Shown: in pieces, positions 9,121-18,829 of the stretch
How positions within the stretch are numbered: position 1 is the stretch's first letter
How the letters are laid out: each line of letters starts with the position of its first letter
From: Ktedonosporobacter rubrisoli
GTDB lineage: Bacteria > Chloroflexota > Ktedonobacteria > Ktedonobacterales > Ktedonobacteraceae
DNA: 64,000 nt
Assembly: GCF_004208415.1 (NCBI RefSeq)
Contig: NZ_CP035758.1
Span: 2,480,001-2,544,000 of the forward strand
Reading direction: 5' to 3'
Notes under the pieces: model-generated
Seen by the model: only the letters and a program-made list of their open reading frames with translations
The model's database searches: none
What the model was told of the DNA's origin: nothing
Position numbers and translations under genes: made by a program

Positions 9121-10761
9121 TTAGCGAAACAATACTTGCTTCAATACCTGCTCTAGAGCCGCTTGCGGATTGCCTGGCTGCTCACGTGAGCGCCAGGCCA
9201 CGAAGCCATCGGGACGGATGAGCAAGGCACCGTATTCTGAGATACCTGCGCGCGCGGGCCATTGCTTCTGATCTGCAAGTAACTCTCCGCTTGGCCCTAT
9301 CCGATAGGCGTCCAACTCCACATCCAGGTGTTCTCTCACCGCAACTGCAGCCTGCAGCCAGTCAGCTCCGGCGGAGCCTGTTAGCAGGACAAAGTTCTTG
9401 CCAAAGAGATCAAGCGTGGAGATACGCTGACCCTGGTATTGTACCCATATATGCGGCGCGCGTGTCCCTGGCCTGCCATCGAGCCCCAGCGTGCCCGAGA
9501 GCAACTGCCTGACTATTCCCTGGGCAGGTGAGCCAGCTGAAATGATGGCCTGAGAAGTATATTCGTAACCATAGCCCAGCAGCCTGGGCATGCGGCGTAC
9601 CATACCTATAATATGCGTGAGGCTTTTCTTCATCGAGATCAGGCCGTGCTCGTCGGCGGCTGCTCCCGACTCTTCAGCGGCCAGGCGGCCAACCGGTCGG
9701 CGCTCGCTGTCATAGGTACTCAATAGTTCCGGGCCAGCTTTTCCCTTGAGCACTGCTGCCAGTTTCCAGGCCAGATTGTGGGCATCGGCAACCCCGGTAT
9801 TGGCGCCTTGGCCGCCCCAGGGTGGCATCTGGTGCGCAGCATCGCCAGCCAGAAACACGCGCCCGTGCTGGAAACCATCGGCGACGCGTACTGCCGACTG
9901 CCAGGGCAGAATGCTCTTGATCTCGATCTCGATATCAGGCAGACCCAGAGCGATGTGCAGCAGTTCCTTGCAGCGTTCTGCTGGAAAATCGGCGGCCTGC
10001 TCGCCAAGGTTGGGATCGTAGGATAGATGAAAGACCCAGAGATCGCTATTGTTGATGGATGTGAATAAACCGCGGACCTCGGGGCGCTCGATCTGGCACA
10101 AACTGAACTCGCGCCCGCGTACTAGCTCGTGTAGATCGGCTTGAAACAGGATATTCAATAGATGTCCCAGCACGCCGCGCCCGCTTGTGGAGACGCCAAG
10201 CATCTGGCGCGTTGGACTGGAAGCTCCATCGGCGGCAAGCAGATAGTCGGCGCGGATGGTAGAGAGCGTTCCGCTTTCGCGCTCGCGGATGGTTGCCGTT
10301 ACGCCGGTCTCATCCTGTGCAAACTCGATAAGTTCGGTGTAAAAGCGCAGATCCCCGCCATGTTCGCGGGCGGCCTGGAGCAATACAGGCTCGATCTTAT
10401 CCTGTGTACCGCGTGCCCCGGCTACTGGTCCCAGCTTTTGAAACAGGCCAGCAGCTGGCAATTTTCGTTTGCCCTCTTTACGCCGCCTGGGCTCGATTAC
10501 CTCGAAAAGCGCTCGGCCCTTGAATATCCCCATACTGGGAGCTAGCTCGGCTCCTGCCGCGCGTACTGCCTCGGCGATGCCCAATTCACGATACAATTCC
10601 ATTGTGCGTGCGTTGACGCCACGCGCTCTTGGATGAATCGAGGTGCCGCGATGGCGTTCGACCAGTAGCGAACGAATGCCATGTTCAGAGAGAAAGAGCG
10701 AGGCGGATAAACCAACGATGCCGCCTCCAACGATCAGCACCGGGACGTGTTCCTGGGTCAT
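9121..10761 (-). CDS. FAD-dependent aromatic monooxygenase (PheA/TfdB/PgaE type)
   Basis: 546-residue flavoprotein hydroxylase. The N-terminal Rossmann motif VLIVGGGIVGLSASLFLSEHG binds the FAD ADP moiety. The central DYLLAADGASSPTRQMLG is the DG motif, and GRVFLAGDAAHQMPPWGGQGANTGVADAHNLAWKLA is the GD motif with the conserved Pro-Pro-Gly-Gly-Gln-Gly. The C-terminal 130 residues form the thioredoxin-like domain of the phenol hydroxylase group, ending in LIRPDGFVAWRSRE. It probably hydroxylates an aromatic or polyketide using NAD(P)H and O2. Start: AAAGGAAG before the ATG. No partner biosynthetic genes are next to it, so the substrate is unknown. Confidence 0.88.
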   Translation of the reverse strand: MTQEHVPVLIVGGGIVGLSASLFLSEHGIRSLLVERHRGTSIHPRARGVNARTMELYRELGIAEAVRAAGAELAPSMGIFKGRALFEVIEPRRRKEGKRKLPAAGLFQKLGPVAGARGTQDKIEPVLLQAAREHGGDLRFYTELIEFAQDETGVTATIRERESGTLSTIRADYLLAADGASSPTRQMLGVSTSGRGVLGHLLNILFQADLHELVRGREFSLCQIERPEVRGLFTSINNSDLWVFHLSYDPNLGEQAADFPAERCKELLHIALGLPDIEIEIKSILPWQSAVRVADGFQHGRVFLAGDAAHQMPPWGGQGANTGVADAHNLAWKLAAVLKGKAGPELLSTYDSERRPVGRLAAEESGAAADEHGLISMKKSLTHIIGMVRRMPRLLGYGYEYTSQAIISAGSPAQGIVRQLLSGTLGLDGRPGTRAPHIWVQYQGQRISTLDLFGKNFVLLTGSAGADWLQAAVAVREHLDVELDAYRIGPSGELLADQKQWPARAGISEYGALLIRPDGFVAWRSREQPGNPQAALEQVLKQVLFR

Positions 10762-11005
10762 ATCTATCTTCCTTTCAGCATATATATGTAGTGCTCATGA
10801 GAAGGCATCGGCAGGACGTAACGCTTTTCATATAGCCGAAGAATATGGAGATTGTTCTAGCTCGCTAAGCTCGTCTACCGAGCCACTTCCAATGCTCTTG
10901 TTTGGAGTATAGAAGCTGGCGGGGCTTGTGAACATCATCTAGCCGGGTAGATTAGTGGGTGATTTGGGCGGAAAATAGCTGTACCTGCTTGAGTTTGTGG
11001 GAACG

Positions 11006-14000
11006 CTAGCGAAATTCTAGTTTACGGGCCGCCTCGCAGGCTTGCTGGCGCGTCTCAACATGAAGCTTGCGATAAATGCTCTTGAGATGAGCTTTCACAG
11101 TATTTATGGAGATGATCAGCTTCCTGGCGATTTCTGGATTCGTGCGGCCGGCTAAAAGCTCGCGCAGCACGCGCTCTTCTTGCGCGCTTAATGGCTCGGC
11201 CAGCAGGGTATAGGCGAGGGTAGAAGGCGTCGTGGTCGGAGCTGCGGCCTTGAGAATTTGGTGGGTATAGGCAATAAGTGTTTGCTCGCGAAGCTGGGGC
11301 AGGCTAACGCGTAAGAGCCTAATCATGCTCTCTCCACTATCCAGGAAGAGACGCACATAGCCCTCAGTGTGGGCATAGGAGAGCAGGGTCTGCAAGGTCT
11401 CGCGAGTCTGAGCGATGTTTCCAGCCGCGAGCCAGGCCAGAACCAGCGCGGCTTGAATCCGCAAGGCGCTACGCATGTGACCCATTTGTTGAGCCTCGGT
11501 GAGCAGGTTGAGAAGCGCGTTTCGCGCCGCCGTGGTATGGCCTTGTACGAGCTGACAGCGTGCGGCCAGTAGCTCTTCCTGCTCGCGCTGTATCAAGGGG
11601 AGTTCCATGTGCATATCAAGATTGCTTTGCCAGAGTTCCGCGCTTGAGACATCGCCAAGATCCAGAGAGAAGCTGACTTGAGTCATTTGAATTTCTCGAT
11701 TGAGGCGTGTTCGCAGCTGTGAGGTGGCCGGAAAACGCACAAGCAGCGCTCGACAACGTTGCCTGGCGCGTTCGGTTTCCCCGCGAGCGTGCTCAATATG
11801 GGCCAGCACGAGTGAGGCCTGGACCTCAAATTCTTCGTTGCCGAGGATTCTGCCGCAGTTCAAGGCTTCCTGTGCCTGCTCTTCTGCGCTTTGCATATCA
11901 TTCCACTCATAGGAAAGCCGGGCCAGGAAGAGCGAAGCGTGAGCGATATCATCCTCATCATTATCTTCTCTGGCTTCAGCAAGCATCTGGCGAAAGTATT
12001 CGGCAGACTGCCGCAATTTTCCCTGCTCATAATTAATCGTATTGAGGAGAACCGTATGGGCTCGCAATATTGCCCGCTTCCCGCCAAGCATTTCGCAGAG
12101 TGCATAGAGCTCCAGAAAAATTTGTTTGGCCTCCTCTAGCTGGCCGGCGGCAATTTTGCCCATGCCTATCACGTTAAGGCTGAGATTATACCAGCCCGCC
12201 TCCTCTTCGGTGAGCAAGTTAAGCGACTTTTCGGCATAACTTATTGCCTCGCGGAGATTGCCTTGCTCCCTGGCAATCAGCGCGCGAAAAGCCAGAGTTT
12301 GTCCGAGTCTGGGTCCATCCATGATGGCGCGAAACTCCTCTTCAGCCATTTGTAGCAGGTGCTCGATTGTGGCCCAGAAGGCCTGCATGGAGAATACTGA
12401 CTCGTCTAGTTTTGCCGTATACCCCTGAGATAAGGCAGGTCGCTCCACGATTAAGGTAAATAGAAGCGCCGCTGCATAGCCAAGGAAAAGGATCGGGTGC
12501 TTGCGCAATAAGCTTTCTGGCAATTGGGTTAGCCAGCGCCGCAAAGTATGGAAGCCATTTTCCTGCTGGAAGCTCTGCAGAGACAGTATCAAGTATTTTT
12601 CCCTGATCAGGATATCTTCGATTAATTTTGCCGCGCGAGCCGTGTCCTCAGCCTGGAAGGCGGCCTCCACTGCTTGTGTGTGCATTCCTTGTTGTGCATA
12701 CCATTGACTGGCGCGAAGCGCGAGATTGTGCAGGACATCCTCGCCAAGGCGACGGCGGGCTTCGAGTTGCATAGCTTCGGCAAAGAGTGCATGGTACCGA
12801 TACCATATTCCAGCCTGGTCAAGCGCTTCCAGGAAGATGCCGGCGCGCTCGATCTCTTCTAGAAGAAGCTGGCTGTTGGACCTCTTCGTCACGGCATTGC
12901 AGATCTCCGCCGTCAGACGATCGAGCATGCTTGTGCGGAGCAAAAAGTCCTGGCGCTCTGCCGATTGAGCCCTGAGCACTTCCGTGAGGAAATAATCCTG
13001 GAACGCGCGTTGCTCTCCCGTAAAGGTCATAAGGATGTGCTCAAGATCTTGCTGAGCGGCGCTTCCTTGCAGCGAGAGGGCCAGAAGGCGTAACCCTGCA
13101 GCCCAGCCTTCCAGTCGTGTAGAGATCTGTGCAGATAGCGTTGGTGGTAGCTGCGATAGCGCAGGTGCTGAGAGGCGCTGCAAGAACTCGGTAGTCTCCT
13201 GAAGCGAGAATCGTAGATCGGCGGTCTGGATTTCGTAGAGGTCGCCCCTGGATCGCAAGCCGGCCAGCGCAATTGACGGTGTGCTGCGACCTATCAGCAC
13301 CATATGGAGTTGTGGGGGAAGGTGATCCAGGGAGAAGGTGAGCATTTCATGGATATGAATATCGGTGATCAAGTGATAATCGTCAAGGATGAGGATGCCG
13401 TGACATCCATGCCTGACGATATCATTGAGCAGCAAGGTGAGGATCAGCTCGTGAGAAGGTATTTCAAACGAAAACAGATCGGTTGCGAGTAGCTCATATG
13501 AAGCCTGGGCTGGCTCAGCATAGAGGCTCTGACAGGCTCCAGCAAGATAGCGCCAGAAGCGCAGCAGGTCGTTATCATGCTGCTCAAGAGAGAGCCAGGC
13601 TACCGGCTGTGCATGCTCCTGCCTGCGATTGCGCTCCATCCATTGGCTGATGGCTGTAGTCTTGCCAAAGCCGGCCGGAGCTGTAATGAGCGTGAGCTTG
13701 TGGTCTCGTATGGTATCAAGCTTTTGTAGCAAGGCTTTGCGCTCTATCAGGCTGATGTGCGGAAGCGGCGGCTGAAATTTTTGCTGCAGAAGTGGGAGCG
13801 GCTGAGCCGTTGGGGAAGATAAAGGTGGGCTGGCGATACTTTCCTGGCGGTTTGTTGATTGCTTTTTTTTATTATCTCGCTGTAAATGATAGTTTTGTGA
13901 CGTGGCAACTGTCTTATCCACTGGAACTGCCAGCTCGGCAGGTGCGGAGACTTTCTGCGCAAACGAACTGGCTATTTCTTCAAGATGCGTAGGGCTGAGA

Positions 14001-14272
14001 TCTGACGTTCGCCCAGCGTATTGCTTGACTGTCCGTCGCTTGTGGCTGCGATACGCATACCAGTACACTGTTCCGCGCGCGCGTGGCTCCTTAAGCAGGG
14101 TGAGCTTGCCTTGTTTGCCCTGGAAAGAGAACGAGCTATGCGTTCCCAGCCAGCTGAACCACCAGCCTCTCTCCTGCTCTTGAAAGGTATAGATTAGCTG
14201 GTTCTGTTCCCAGAGCTCATACTGGCCCTTGGCTGGCGACCAATGCAGATGATATTGGGCTTGTTTTGGCAT
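11006..14272 (-). CDS. large LuxR-family (MalT-like) ATPase transcriptional regulator
   Basis: 1088-residue signal-transduction regulator. Residues 1-100 form a Trp/Tyr-rich beta domain (YHLHWSPAKGQYELWEQNQ), followed by a low-complexity linker. A STAND-type ATPase starts near 175, with P-loop ITAPAGFGKTTAISQW (about 196-211) and Walker B HGILILDDYH. A long TPR-like helical region follows to about 1000. The C-terminal LuxR helix-turn-helix is LSAQEERVLRELLAGRTNPEIARKL, then INTVKAHLKSIYRKL. By analogy with MalT it should bind an inducer through the helical repeats and activate transcription with ATP. The target and ligand are unknown. The ATG follows GAAGGGG. It stands alone, with 370 bases upstream free of genes. 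Confidence 0.9.
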   Translation of the reverse strand: MPKQAQYHLHWSPAKGQYELWEQNQLIYTFQEQERGWWFSWLGTHSSFSFQGKQGKLTLLKEPRARGTVYWYAYRSHKRRTVKQYAGRTSDLSPTHLEEIASSFAQKVSAPAELAVPVDKTVATSQNYHLQRDNKKKQSTNRQESIASPPLSSPTAQPLPLLQQKFQPPLPHISLIERKALLQKLDTIRDHKLTLITAPAGFGKTTAISQWMERNRRQEHAQPVAWLSLEQHDNDLLRFWRYLAGACQSLYAEPAQASYELLATDLFSFEIPSHELILTLLLNDIVRHGCHGILILDDYHLITDIHIHEMLTFSLDHLPPQLHMVLIGRSTPSIALAGLRSRGDLYEIQTADLRFSLQETTEFLQRLSAPALSQLPPTLSAQISTRLEGWAAGLRLLALSLQGSAAQQDLEHILMTFTGEQRAFQDYFLTEVLRAQSAERQDFLLRTSMLDRLTAEICNAVTKRSNSQLLLEEIERAGIFLEALDQAGIWYRYHALFAEAMQLEARRRLGEDVLHNLALRASQWYAQQGMHTQAVEAAFQAEDTARAAKLIEDILIREKYLILSLQSFQQENGFHTLRRWLTQLPESLLRKHPILFLGYAAALLFTLIVERPALSQGYTAKLDESVFSMQAFWATIEHLLQMAEEEFRAIMDGPRLGQTLAFRALIAREQGNLREAISYAEKSLNLLTEEEAGWYNLSLNVIGMGKIAAGQLEEAKQIFLELYALCEMLGGKRAILRAHTVLLNTINYEQGKLRQSAEYFRQMLAEAREDNDEDDIAHASLFLARLSYEWNDMQSAEEQAQEALNCGRILGNEEFEVQASLVLAHIEHARGETERARQRCRALLVRFPATSQLRTRLNREIQMTQVSFSLDLGDVSSAELWQSNLDMHMELPLIQREQEELLAARCQLVQGHTTAARNALLNLLTEAQQMGHMRSALRIQAALVLAWLAAGNIAQTRETLQTLLSYAHTEGYVRLFLDSGESMIRLLRVSLPQLREQTLIAYTHQILKAAAPTTTPSTLAYTLLAEPLSAQEERVLRELLAGRTNPEIARKLIISINTVKAHLKSIYRKLHVETRQQACEAARKLEFR

Positions 14273-14642
14273 AACCCCTTCTCAACAAAGAAATTGTGTA
14301 TAATTCAATCGTGTATTCCCCAACGCATCCCTATTTCCCCTCACAAAAGTAGCACAAGATACTATGTTTGTGCTAGCCCTTTTAAGAAGGGAGTATAGTA
14401 GGCTGGCAGCAGGCGGTCAAGTATAAACTTAACGGGATAATTGTGTGCTGAGAAATTGTTCTGTCCCTCCTTTCTTCTCAAGTCAAATAGCCTGAACTGT
14501 TCGAGAAAACAGGCTAGCAACACTACCTTTGTACAGTGTCAAGATGCTCTTAGCCTGCTAATCTTTACGTAGACGTAGAACGAGGAAATTCTTTCTATGA
14601 GTAGAGGAGTGAATGCCTTCGACCAGAAGGAGGTAGGGAATC
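14273..14642. other. intergenic region upstream of the LuxR-family regulator and the VOC gene
   Basis: Non-coding stretch of 370 bases between divergent genes; it should hold both promoters. A weak stem TAGCCTG/CAGGCTA is visible around 14488-14516. No other motif could be supported. Confidence 0.5.
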
Positions 14643-15326
14643 ATGAGAATTGCAGAAATTAGTTTATGTGCGCCTGATCTTGTAACGCAGCAAGAATTCT
14701 ATACTGGTATCCTGGGCTTGCCCCTTGTGCAGGCCACAGATACTTCATTTACCGTACAGGCAGGAGAAACACGCTTGAATTTCCAGCCCATTAAACGTGG
14801 AAGAGCGTTGTATCACTTTGCCTTTGCTATCCCCTGTAATAAATTTGCTCAAGCCGAGGAGTGGCTCAAGAAGCGCGTACCTATATTAGGGAGAGGCGGT
14901 AAGGAGACTTTCTTCTGGCCAGAATGGAATGCAGCTTCCATGTATTTCTACGATGCAAACGGCAATGTTGTGGAACTGATTACCCACTACGATTTAGCTG
15001 TGCAAGCCTCTGGCGAATTTGGCCCACAGGATCTTCTCTATGTCAGTGAGATCAGCCTGGTGGTTGATGATGTACCAATGCGGATCGGTAGGCTCAAGGC
15101 CAAGCTTGGCCTTGAGACATATCGGTGTTGTGAAGATACTTGTGCCCTCCTTGGCGATATACATGGATTGTTTACTGTCGTGCAGGCCGGTTATCTCTGG
15201 TTCCCAACCAGGAACAAAGAGGCCCTGGTCACTCCTGTATGCGTCAAGCTGGATGGGCGGCAGGAACAGCATCTACGTTTCTCCCCTTTCCCTTACACTA
15301 TCGATGTGGTCCCTACTATTAGTTAA
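14643..15326 (+). CDS. two-domain VOC (glyoxalase/bleomycin-resistance superfamily) protein
   Basis: 227-residue protein with two vicinal-oxygen-chelate modules. The first (1-120) opens MRIAEISLCAPDLVTQQEFYTGILGLPLV and ends YFYDANGNVVELITHYDL, where the terminal Glu is a normal metal ligand. The second (130-227) begins LLYVSEISLVVDDVPMRIGRLKAKLGLE but is short and lacks an obvious ExxE-type end, so it may be degenerate. It could act as a metal-dependent dioxygenase, lyase or drug-binding protein; no substrate can be assigned. The ATG has a strong GAAGGAGG ribosome binding site. It is monocistronic and divergent from the large LuxR-type regulator. Confidence 0.78.
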   Translation: MRIAEISLCAPDLVTQQEFYTGILGLPLVQATDTSFTVQAGETRLNFQPIKRGRALYHFAFAIPCNKFAQAEEWLKKRVPILGRGGKETFFWPEWNAASMYFYDANGNVVELITHYDLAVQASGEFGPQDLLYVSEISLVVDDVPMRIGRLKAKLGLETYRCCEDTCALLGDIHGLFTVVQAGYLWFPTRNKEALVTPVCVKLDGRQEQHLRFSPFPYTIDVVPTIS

Positions 15327-15494
15327 TGAACCTGAGTGAAATTTTCTGATCGAACGCCACAACTGCTGAAAGTTCCGCGGAACACGAGCGTCAGCACAAA
15401 GTGCTCCAGATATCGGAGGCACAACCAATTCCTTGCCTCCCTATCTGGCAAGGACAATTTCAGAGGGCTCTATTGAGTTGAGAGGCTGCTTTAT

Positions 15495-15773
15495 TCAAAC
15501 TGCGGCGAGCGTTGCTTCATCTTGCACAGCTGGTTCCCAGACCAGCAGATCATTCATGCTGACCGGTAGGGAACGGTTGAAGTAGGTGAGCAGCCGATCA
15601 ACCGTTGTGTAATCGATGCGATGGCTTTGCCCCGTATGCAGAGAGACTAAGACGCTCAGAGAAACGCCGCTCTCTTCGGAGAGACGACGCAAGCTGATGG
15701 TCGGCTTGCCTTGCTTGGCATGCTCAACGTTAAGCCGGGCAAGCAGGATGCGCAAATGGCAGGTAACAGGCAC
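15495..15773 (-). CDS. small HTH-XRE family DNA-binding protein
   Basis: 92-residue protein consisting of one Cro/CI-type helix-turn-helix. The recognition region is TISLRRLSEESGVSLSVLVSLHTGQSHRIDYTTVDRLLTYF, followed by a short acidic tail. The frame extends to an ATG at 15794, but AGGAGG lies 6 bases before the GTG at 15773, so that GTG is taken as the start; the longer form would read through its own ribosome binding site. It is convergent with the VOC gene. Such solitary XRE proteins often regulate themselves or a neighbour; no target is clear. Confidence 0.72.
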   Translation of the reverse strand: MPVTCHLRILLARLNVEHAKQGKPTISLRRLSEESGVSLSVLVSLHTGQSHRIDYTTVDRLLTYFNRSLPVSMNDLLVWEPAVQDEATLAAV

Positions 15774-16019
15774 GAAATTCCTCCTGGAGAACATAGTTAA
15801 GTCCGCTAGTAGGTGTTTCTAGCATACCAGAACTGGGAGGAATGTCAATACATTGCACCGACTTCCTGGTACTGCCTCTAATTATATTAGCTAGTGGGAA
15901 AGCTGCACTTGTGATGTGCTACTTTCGTTGAGACCCAAAAGAACTGAGGCAGGTTTGAAGGACAGTATATCTCCCCGCAAACCGCCCCGATGAAACGTTT
16001 GAGTCTGCTGCCAACAGAT

Positions 16020-16595
16020 TTAGATATTAGGCACTGTTTGAGGTGTGCCTCGTCGTATTAACTGAGCTGCAATAAAGCTGACGAGCAATGATGCTGCAAA
16101 AGCTATCAATGCCCCTGGTAGTTCTGGCTTAACACTCATTAAGAAGACAATTCCCAAAGACGTAATGGCGTGGATCTGTACTGAAATACACAGTACAGGT
16201 TGACTAATCATAAATTCGAGTTGTTGGGATATATTGCCGCTGGAACTCGCTGTCTCGGAGATCTGAGCCGCCTCCCTGATGGCTTTTAGGCCTGGAAGAT
16301 TGATCCTTGCCGCAAGTATCCCATCCATTACGATGATAAGTAGGGCTATATCGATCCAGCCTGTTCCCCAACTCCATTTAATAATTGTCATATAGATCCC
16401 GGTGAGGATTGCTAGCAAAACGCCAGCCCCTAAAAAAAATGTCTGAAAGGTCAGCAAACCAGTGTATTCATAGACCTGAGCAATAGTCTGGGCTCGTTGT
16501 AAGCGTAGAAGGCTTGTCCATTCAAAACCTATGGCTACAAAGAGCATGATGACTCCCAGGATGTGAATGAAAAGAGCAAGCAAATAGAAATTCAT
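16020..16595 (-). CDS. DUF2269-like integral membrane protein
   Basis: 191-residue protein with four to five membrane helices. The N-terminus FYLLALFIHILGVIMLFVAIGFEW and the block GVLLAILTGIYMTIIKWSWGTGWIDIALL resemble the DUF2269 group of predicted membrane proteins. The His near the first helix is often conserved there, but the function is unknown. A GGAGAA ribosome binding site precedes the ATG. It is monocistronic, with about 480 bases of gene-free DNA upstream. The family label is tentative. Confidence 0.6.
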   Translation of the reverse strand: MNFYLLALFIHILGVIMLFVAIGFEWTSLLRLQRAQTIAQVYEYTGLLTFQTFFLGAGVLLAILTGIYMTIIKWSWGTGWIDIALLIIVMDGILAARINLPGLKAIREAAQISETASSSGNISQQLEFMISQPVLCISVQIHAITSLGIVFLMSVKPELPGALIAFAASLLVSFIAAQLIRRGTPQTVPNI

Positions 16596-17076
16596 AGAAT
16601 ATTCTCCTTAGTAGGACACTTTCTTGGTCTGCAAGGATGAAAAGTCATACCTTCTCCCTCTGAAGGACAGAGAGATATAGGCTTGCGCCTTCTTACTTGT
16701 ACAAATGCTCTGGCCCGATTTTTGGAAATCTATGACCAGAAAATGGTTAATAGCTGACTGCAGTCAGATTGTAGGGCGGGTAAGAAGGGAGAGTCAAGGG
16801 CAGCGGCCTGCTAGGAGGAAAAGTGCGCGTATCTGGAAGACGATAAAGATGACCGAGATATTCAACCCTTCCATTTTGCTGGCTTTGGTAGAGCATGTGC
16901 TCAAAGAGAACTCACAAATGGAGCAAGGTTAAGCCATGAGGTTTCTCCATGGGCAAAAATTTCAAGTGGAAGGAACGTATCAAGGTTTCGAGCGCTCAGA
17001 TAGCACTAAGAGTTGTAACGCAAGGTAGATTTGGCCTTTCATAAAGACGCCTCTCGCTTCAAGCTGCGCTAATTCG
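16596..17076. other. gene-free intergenic region
   Basis: 481 bases between the membrane-protein gene and the end of the topoisomerase gene. It holds the presumed promoter of the minus-strand membrane protein. A 75-codon open frame at 16705-16932 (+) has no ribosome binding site, and no recognisable protein is encoded. No repeat or RNA was found. Confidence 0.5.
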
Positions 17077-18195
17077 TTATGCTTTTTCGTTATGTATAGC
17101 TTGCTTAAGAAAAGCCAGGACGATCGCCTCGTCGTCATGTAGCTCATCGGGCGCTTTGCTGATAACTTTTTTGGCCCGCTCGTTCAGAAAGGGCAAGAGT
17201 GAGCCATCCAGATAGCCTTCAATGATGGCTGGATGGACATAGCACTTGCGGCAGATCGCGGGCGTATTGCCAAGGTCGCTGGCGGCCGTTTTGATCGCCT
17301 CGGCAATCTGCTTTTTGGCCTGTGTCTGATTCTCGAAGCCACCCAGATCTTTAAGCGCATGAGCGGCTATGATCGAACCGCCCCAGGTGCGAAAATCCTT
17401 GGCTGAGAAATCTTGCCCGCTTATTGAACGTAGATAATCGTTGACGTCGCTCGAATCGACTGTGCGTAACTGCTCGTCTTCGTCACGATATTCAAAGAGG
17501 ACGTGGCCGGGTAGATCCTGGCAGCGCTTGACGATCCTGGCAAGCTGTTTATCTTTTACGTCGATAACGTGTTCCTTGCCGCTCTTCCCGCGAAAATGGA
17601 AGATGACCTGTGAGCCATCGATATCAACGTGTCGATTGCGCAGGGTGGTCAGGCCATAGGAAGCGTTCTCGCGCGCATACTCTTCATTGCCAACACGGAT
17701 CAGCGTTGTGTCGAGCAGGCGTACGATGGTTGCCAGAACTTTGGCCTGCGGGAGACCACGCAAGGCGAGATCCTGGCTTATGCGCTTACGAATGATAGGT
17801 AACGTTTCGCCAAAGGCAATCAAGCTGTCGTATTTAGTGGTATCGCGAACCTGGCGCCAGTGAGGATGATAGCGATATTGCTTGCGCTTTTTTGCATCGC
17901 GGCCCGTGGCCTGCAGGTGCCCTTGGGGATAGGGACAGATCCAGACGTCTGTCCAGGCTGGAGGAATGCCCAGCGATTTGATCCTCTTTAGTTCTGTGGG
18001 ATCATGGATAGGTCGCCCGTGGGTATCTTTGTAGGTGAAATGTTTGCCAACCCGTTTGCGCGTAATGCCCGGCATCGCTGTATCGCTGACATAGAGCAAA
18101 CCAGCCTCCTGAGCAACTTCGGAGGCATCAGCCGTTGCACAGGTCTGGGAAGCTTCGGAAACTGGCTGGGTATGGTGTTTCAGACTTGCGGTCAT
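17077..18195 (-). CDS. DNA topoisomerase IB (poxvirus-like)
   Basis: 372-residue enzyme that relaxes supercoils through a 3'-phosphotyrosyl intermediate. The N-terminal domain contains YVSDTAMPGITRKRVG and IPPAWTDVWICPYPQGHLQATGRDAKKRKQYRYH. The catalytic domain carries VRLLDTTLIRVGNEEYARENASYGLTTLRNRHV (with active-site Arg), the Lys loop HFRGKSGKEH, and DFRTWGGSIIAA. The nucleophile Tyr is in GNTPAICRKCYVHPAII. All catalytic residues appear to be present. A longer frame begins at 18228, but AGAGAGGAAAAC precedes the ATG at 18195. Bacterial type IB enzymes are scattered across soil bacteria; it is a single gene here. Confidence 0.93.
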   Translation of the reverse strand: MTASLKHHTQPVSEASQTCATADASEVAQEAGLLYVSDTAMPGITRKRVGKHFTYKDTHGRPIHDPTELKRIKSLGIPPAWTDVWICPYPQGHLQATGRDAKKRKQYRYHPHWRQVRDTTKYDSLIAFGETLPIIRKRISQDLALRGLPQAKVLATIVRLLDTTLIRVGNEEYARENASYGLTTLRNRHVDIDGSQVIFHFRGKSGKEHVIDVKDKQLARIVKRCQDLPGHVLFEYRDEDEQLRTVDSSDVNDYLRSISGQDFSAKDFRTWGGSIIAAHALKDLGGFENQTQAKKQIAEAIKTAASDLGNTPAICRKCYVHPAIIEGYLDGSLLPFLNERAKKVISKAPDELHDDEAIVLAFLKQAIHNEKA

Positions 18196-18504
18196 TGTGT
18201 TTTCCTCTCTACTCTGCGCACCGGGCAAGCTTTCTTCTGCTTAAACCATATATAGAGTATACGATTAGCACAGTGAAGACGCCTCATCACGCCATGAGCG
18301 AGCTATTAACGCCGCCAGCTGTATATCCCTTTCAGGGAGCATGGGATCAATGAGCTCTCAGCCATACAATGAAGCATGCGAGAGTGTAGTGCGCCATGGG
18401 TTGTGAGCTGATATGCTCGCCGGGCTTCAAGAGCGGGGTGAGCAGATGCGAAGGTAAGATGGAGCCCGCAAAGGAAGGTTGGAAAAGGGAAAATGGAGGC
18501 GACT

Positions 18505-18556
18505 CTCGCAAATACTTGTATAATCTGGCTTCTCAGGCTATACTAGAGAAGGTGCT
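18505..18556 (+). promoter_or_regulatory. CRISPR leader of array 1
   Basis: The 52 bases before the first repeat carry CTCGCAAA (18505) and TCAGGCTATA (18533), 28 bases apart. The leader before array 2 has the same two motifs at the same distances (55929 and 55957), so this is probably the functional leader end. Confidence 0.65.
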
Positions 18557-18813
18557 CCCGAAAGGGAGAGAAGAGCCTGGCAGGGATTGGAACCGGTTGA
18601 AATTTCAGGCGGCATCGTCCCAAAGAGCCCCCGAAAGGGAGAGAAGAGCCTGGCAGGGATTGGAACTTCACGAATAACAATGGGCTCAATCAACCCATGT
18701 TCCCGAAAGGGAGAGAAGAACCCGGCAGGGATTGTAACGCTTGTAGCCGATGTAAATCAAAGGAGAATATGCTGCCCCCAAAAGGGAGAGAAGAGCCCGG
18801 CAGGGATTGTAAC
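18557..18813 (+). CRISPR. CRISPR array 1: four 37-nt repeats, three spacers
   Basis: Repeats lie at 18557-18593, 18630-18666, 18702-18738 and 18777-18813, with spacers of 36, 35 and 38 bases. Each repeat begins CCCGAAAGGGAGAGAAGAG (one variant CCCA) and ends GGGATTGGAAC or GGGATTGTAAC, like the ATTGAAAC end of type I and III repeats. Repeats 3 and 4 share the variants CCCGG and TGTAAC, as expected for drift at the leader-distal end. The leader is on the left. No cas gene occurs in the window. The last repeat ends 16 bases before the start of the next gene. Confidence 0.9.
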
Positions 18814-18829
18814 GCAGAAAGGCCGATAG

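Noticed and set aside
16705..16932. 75-codon open frame as a possible gene
   Set aside because: No ribosome binding site, no domain, composition like a chance frame.
18396..18829. Open frames running across CRISPR array 1
   Set aside because: They translate the repeats themselves; such frames are a known artefact of CRISPR arrays.
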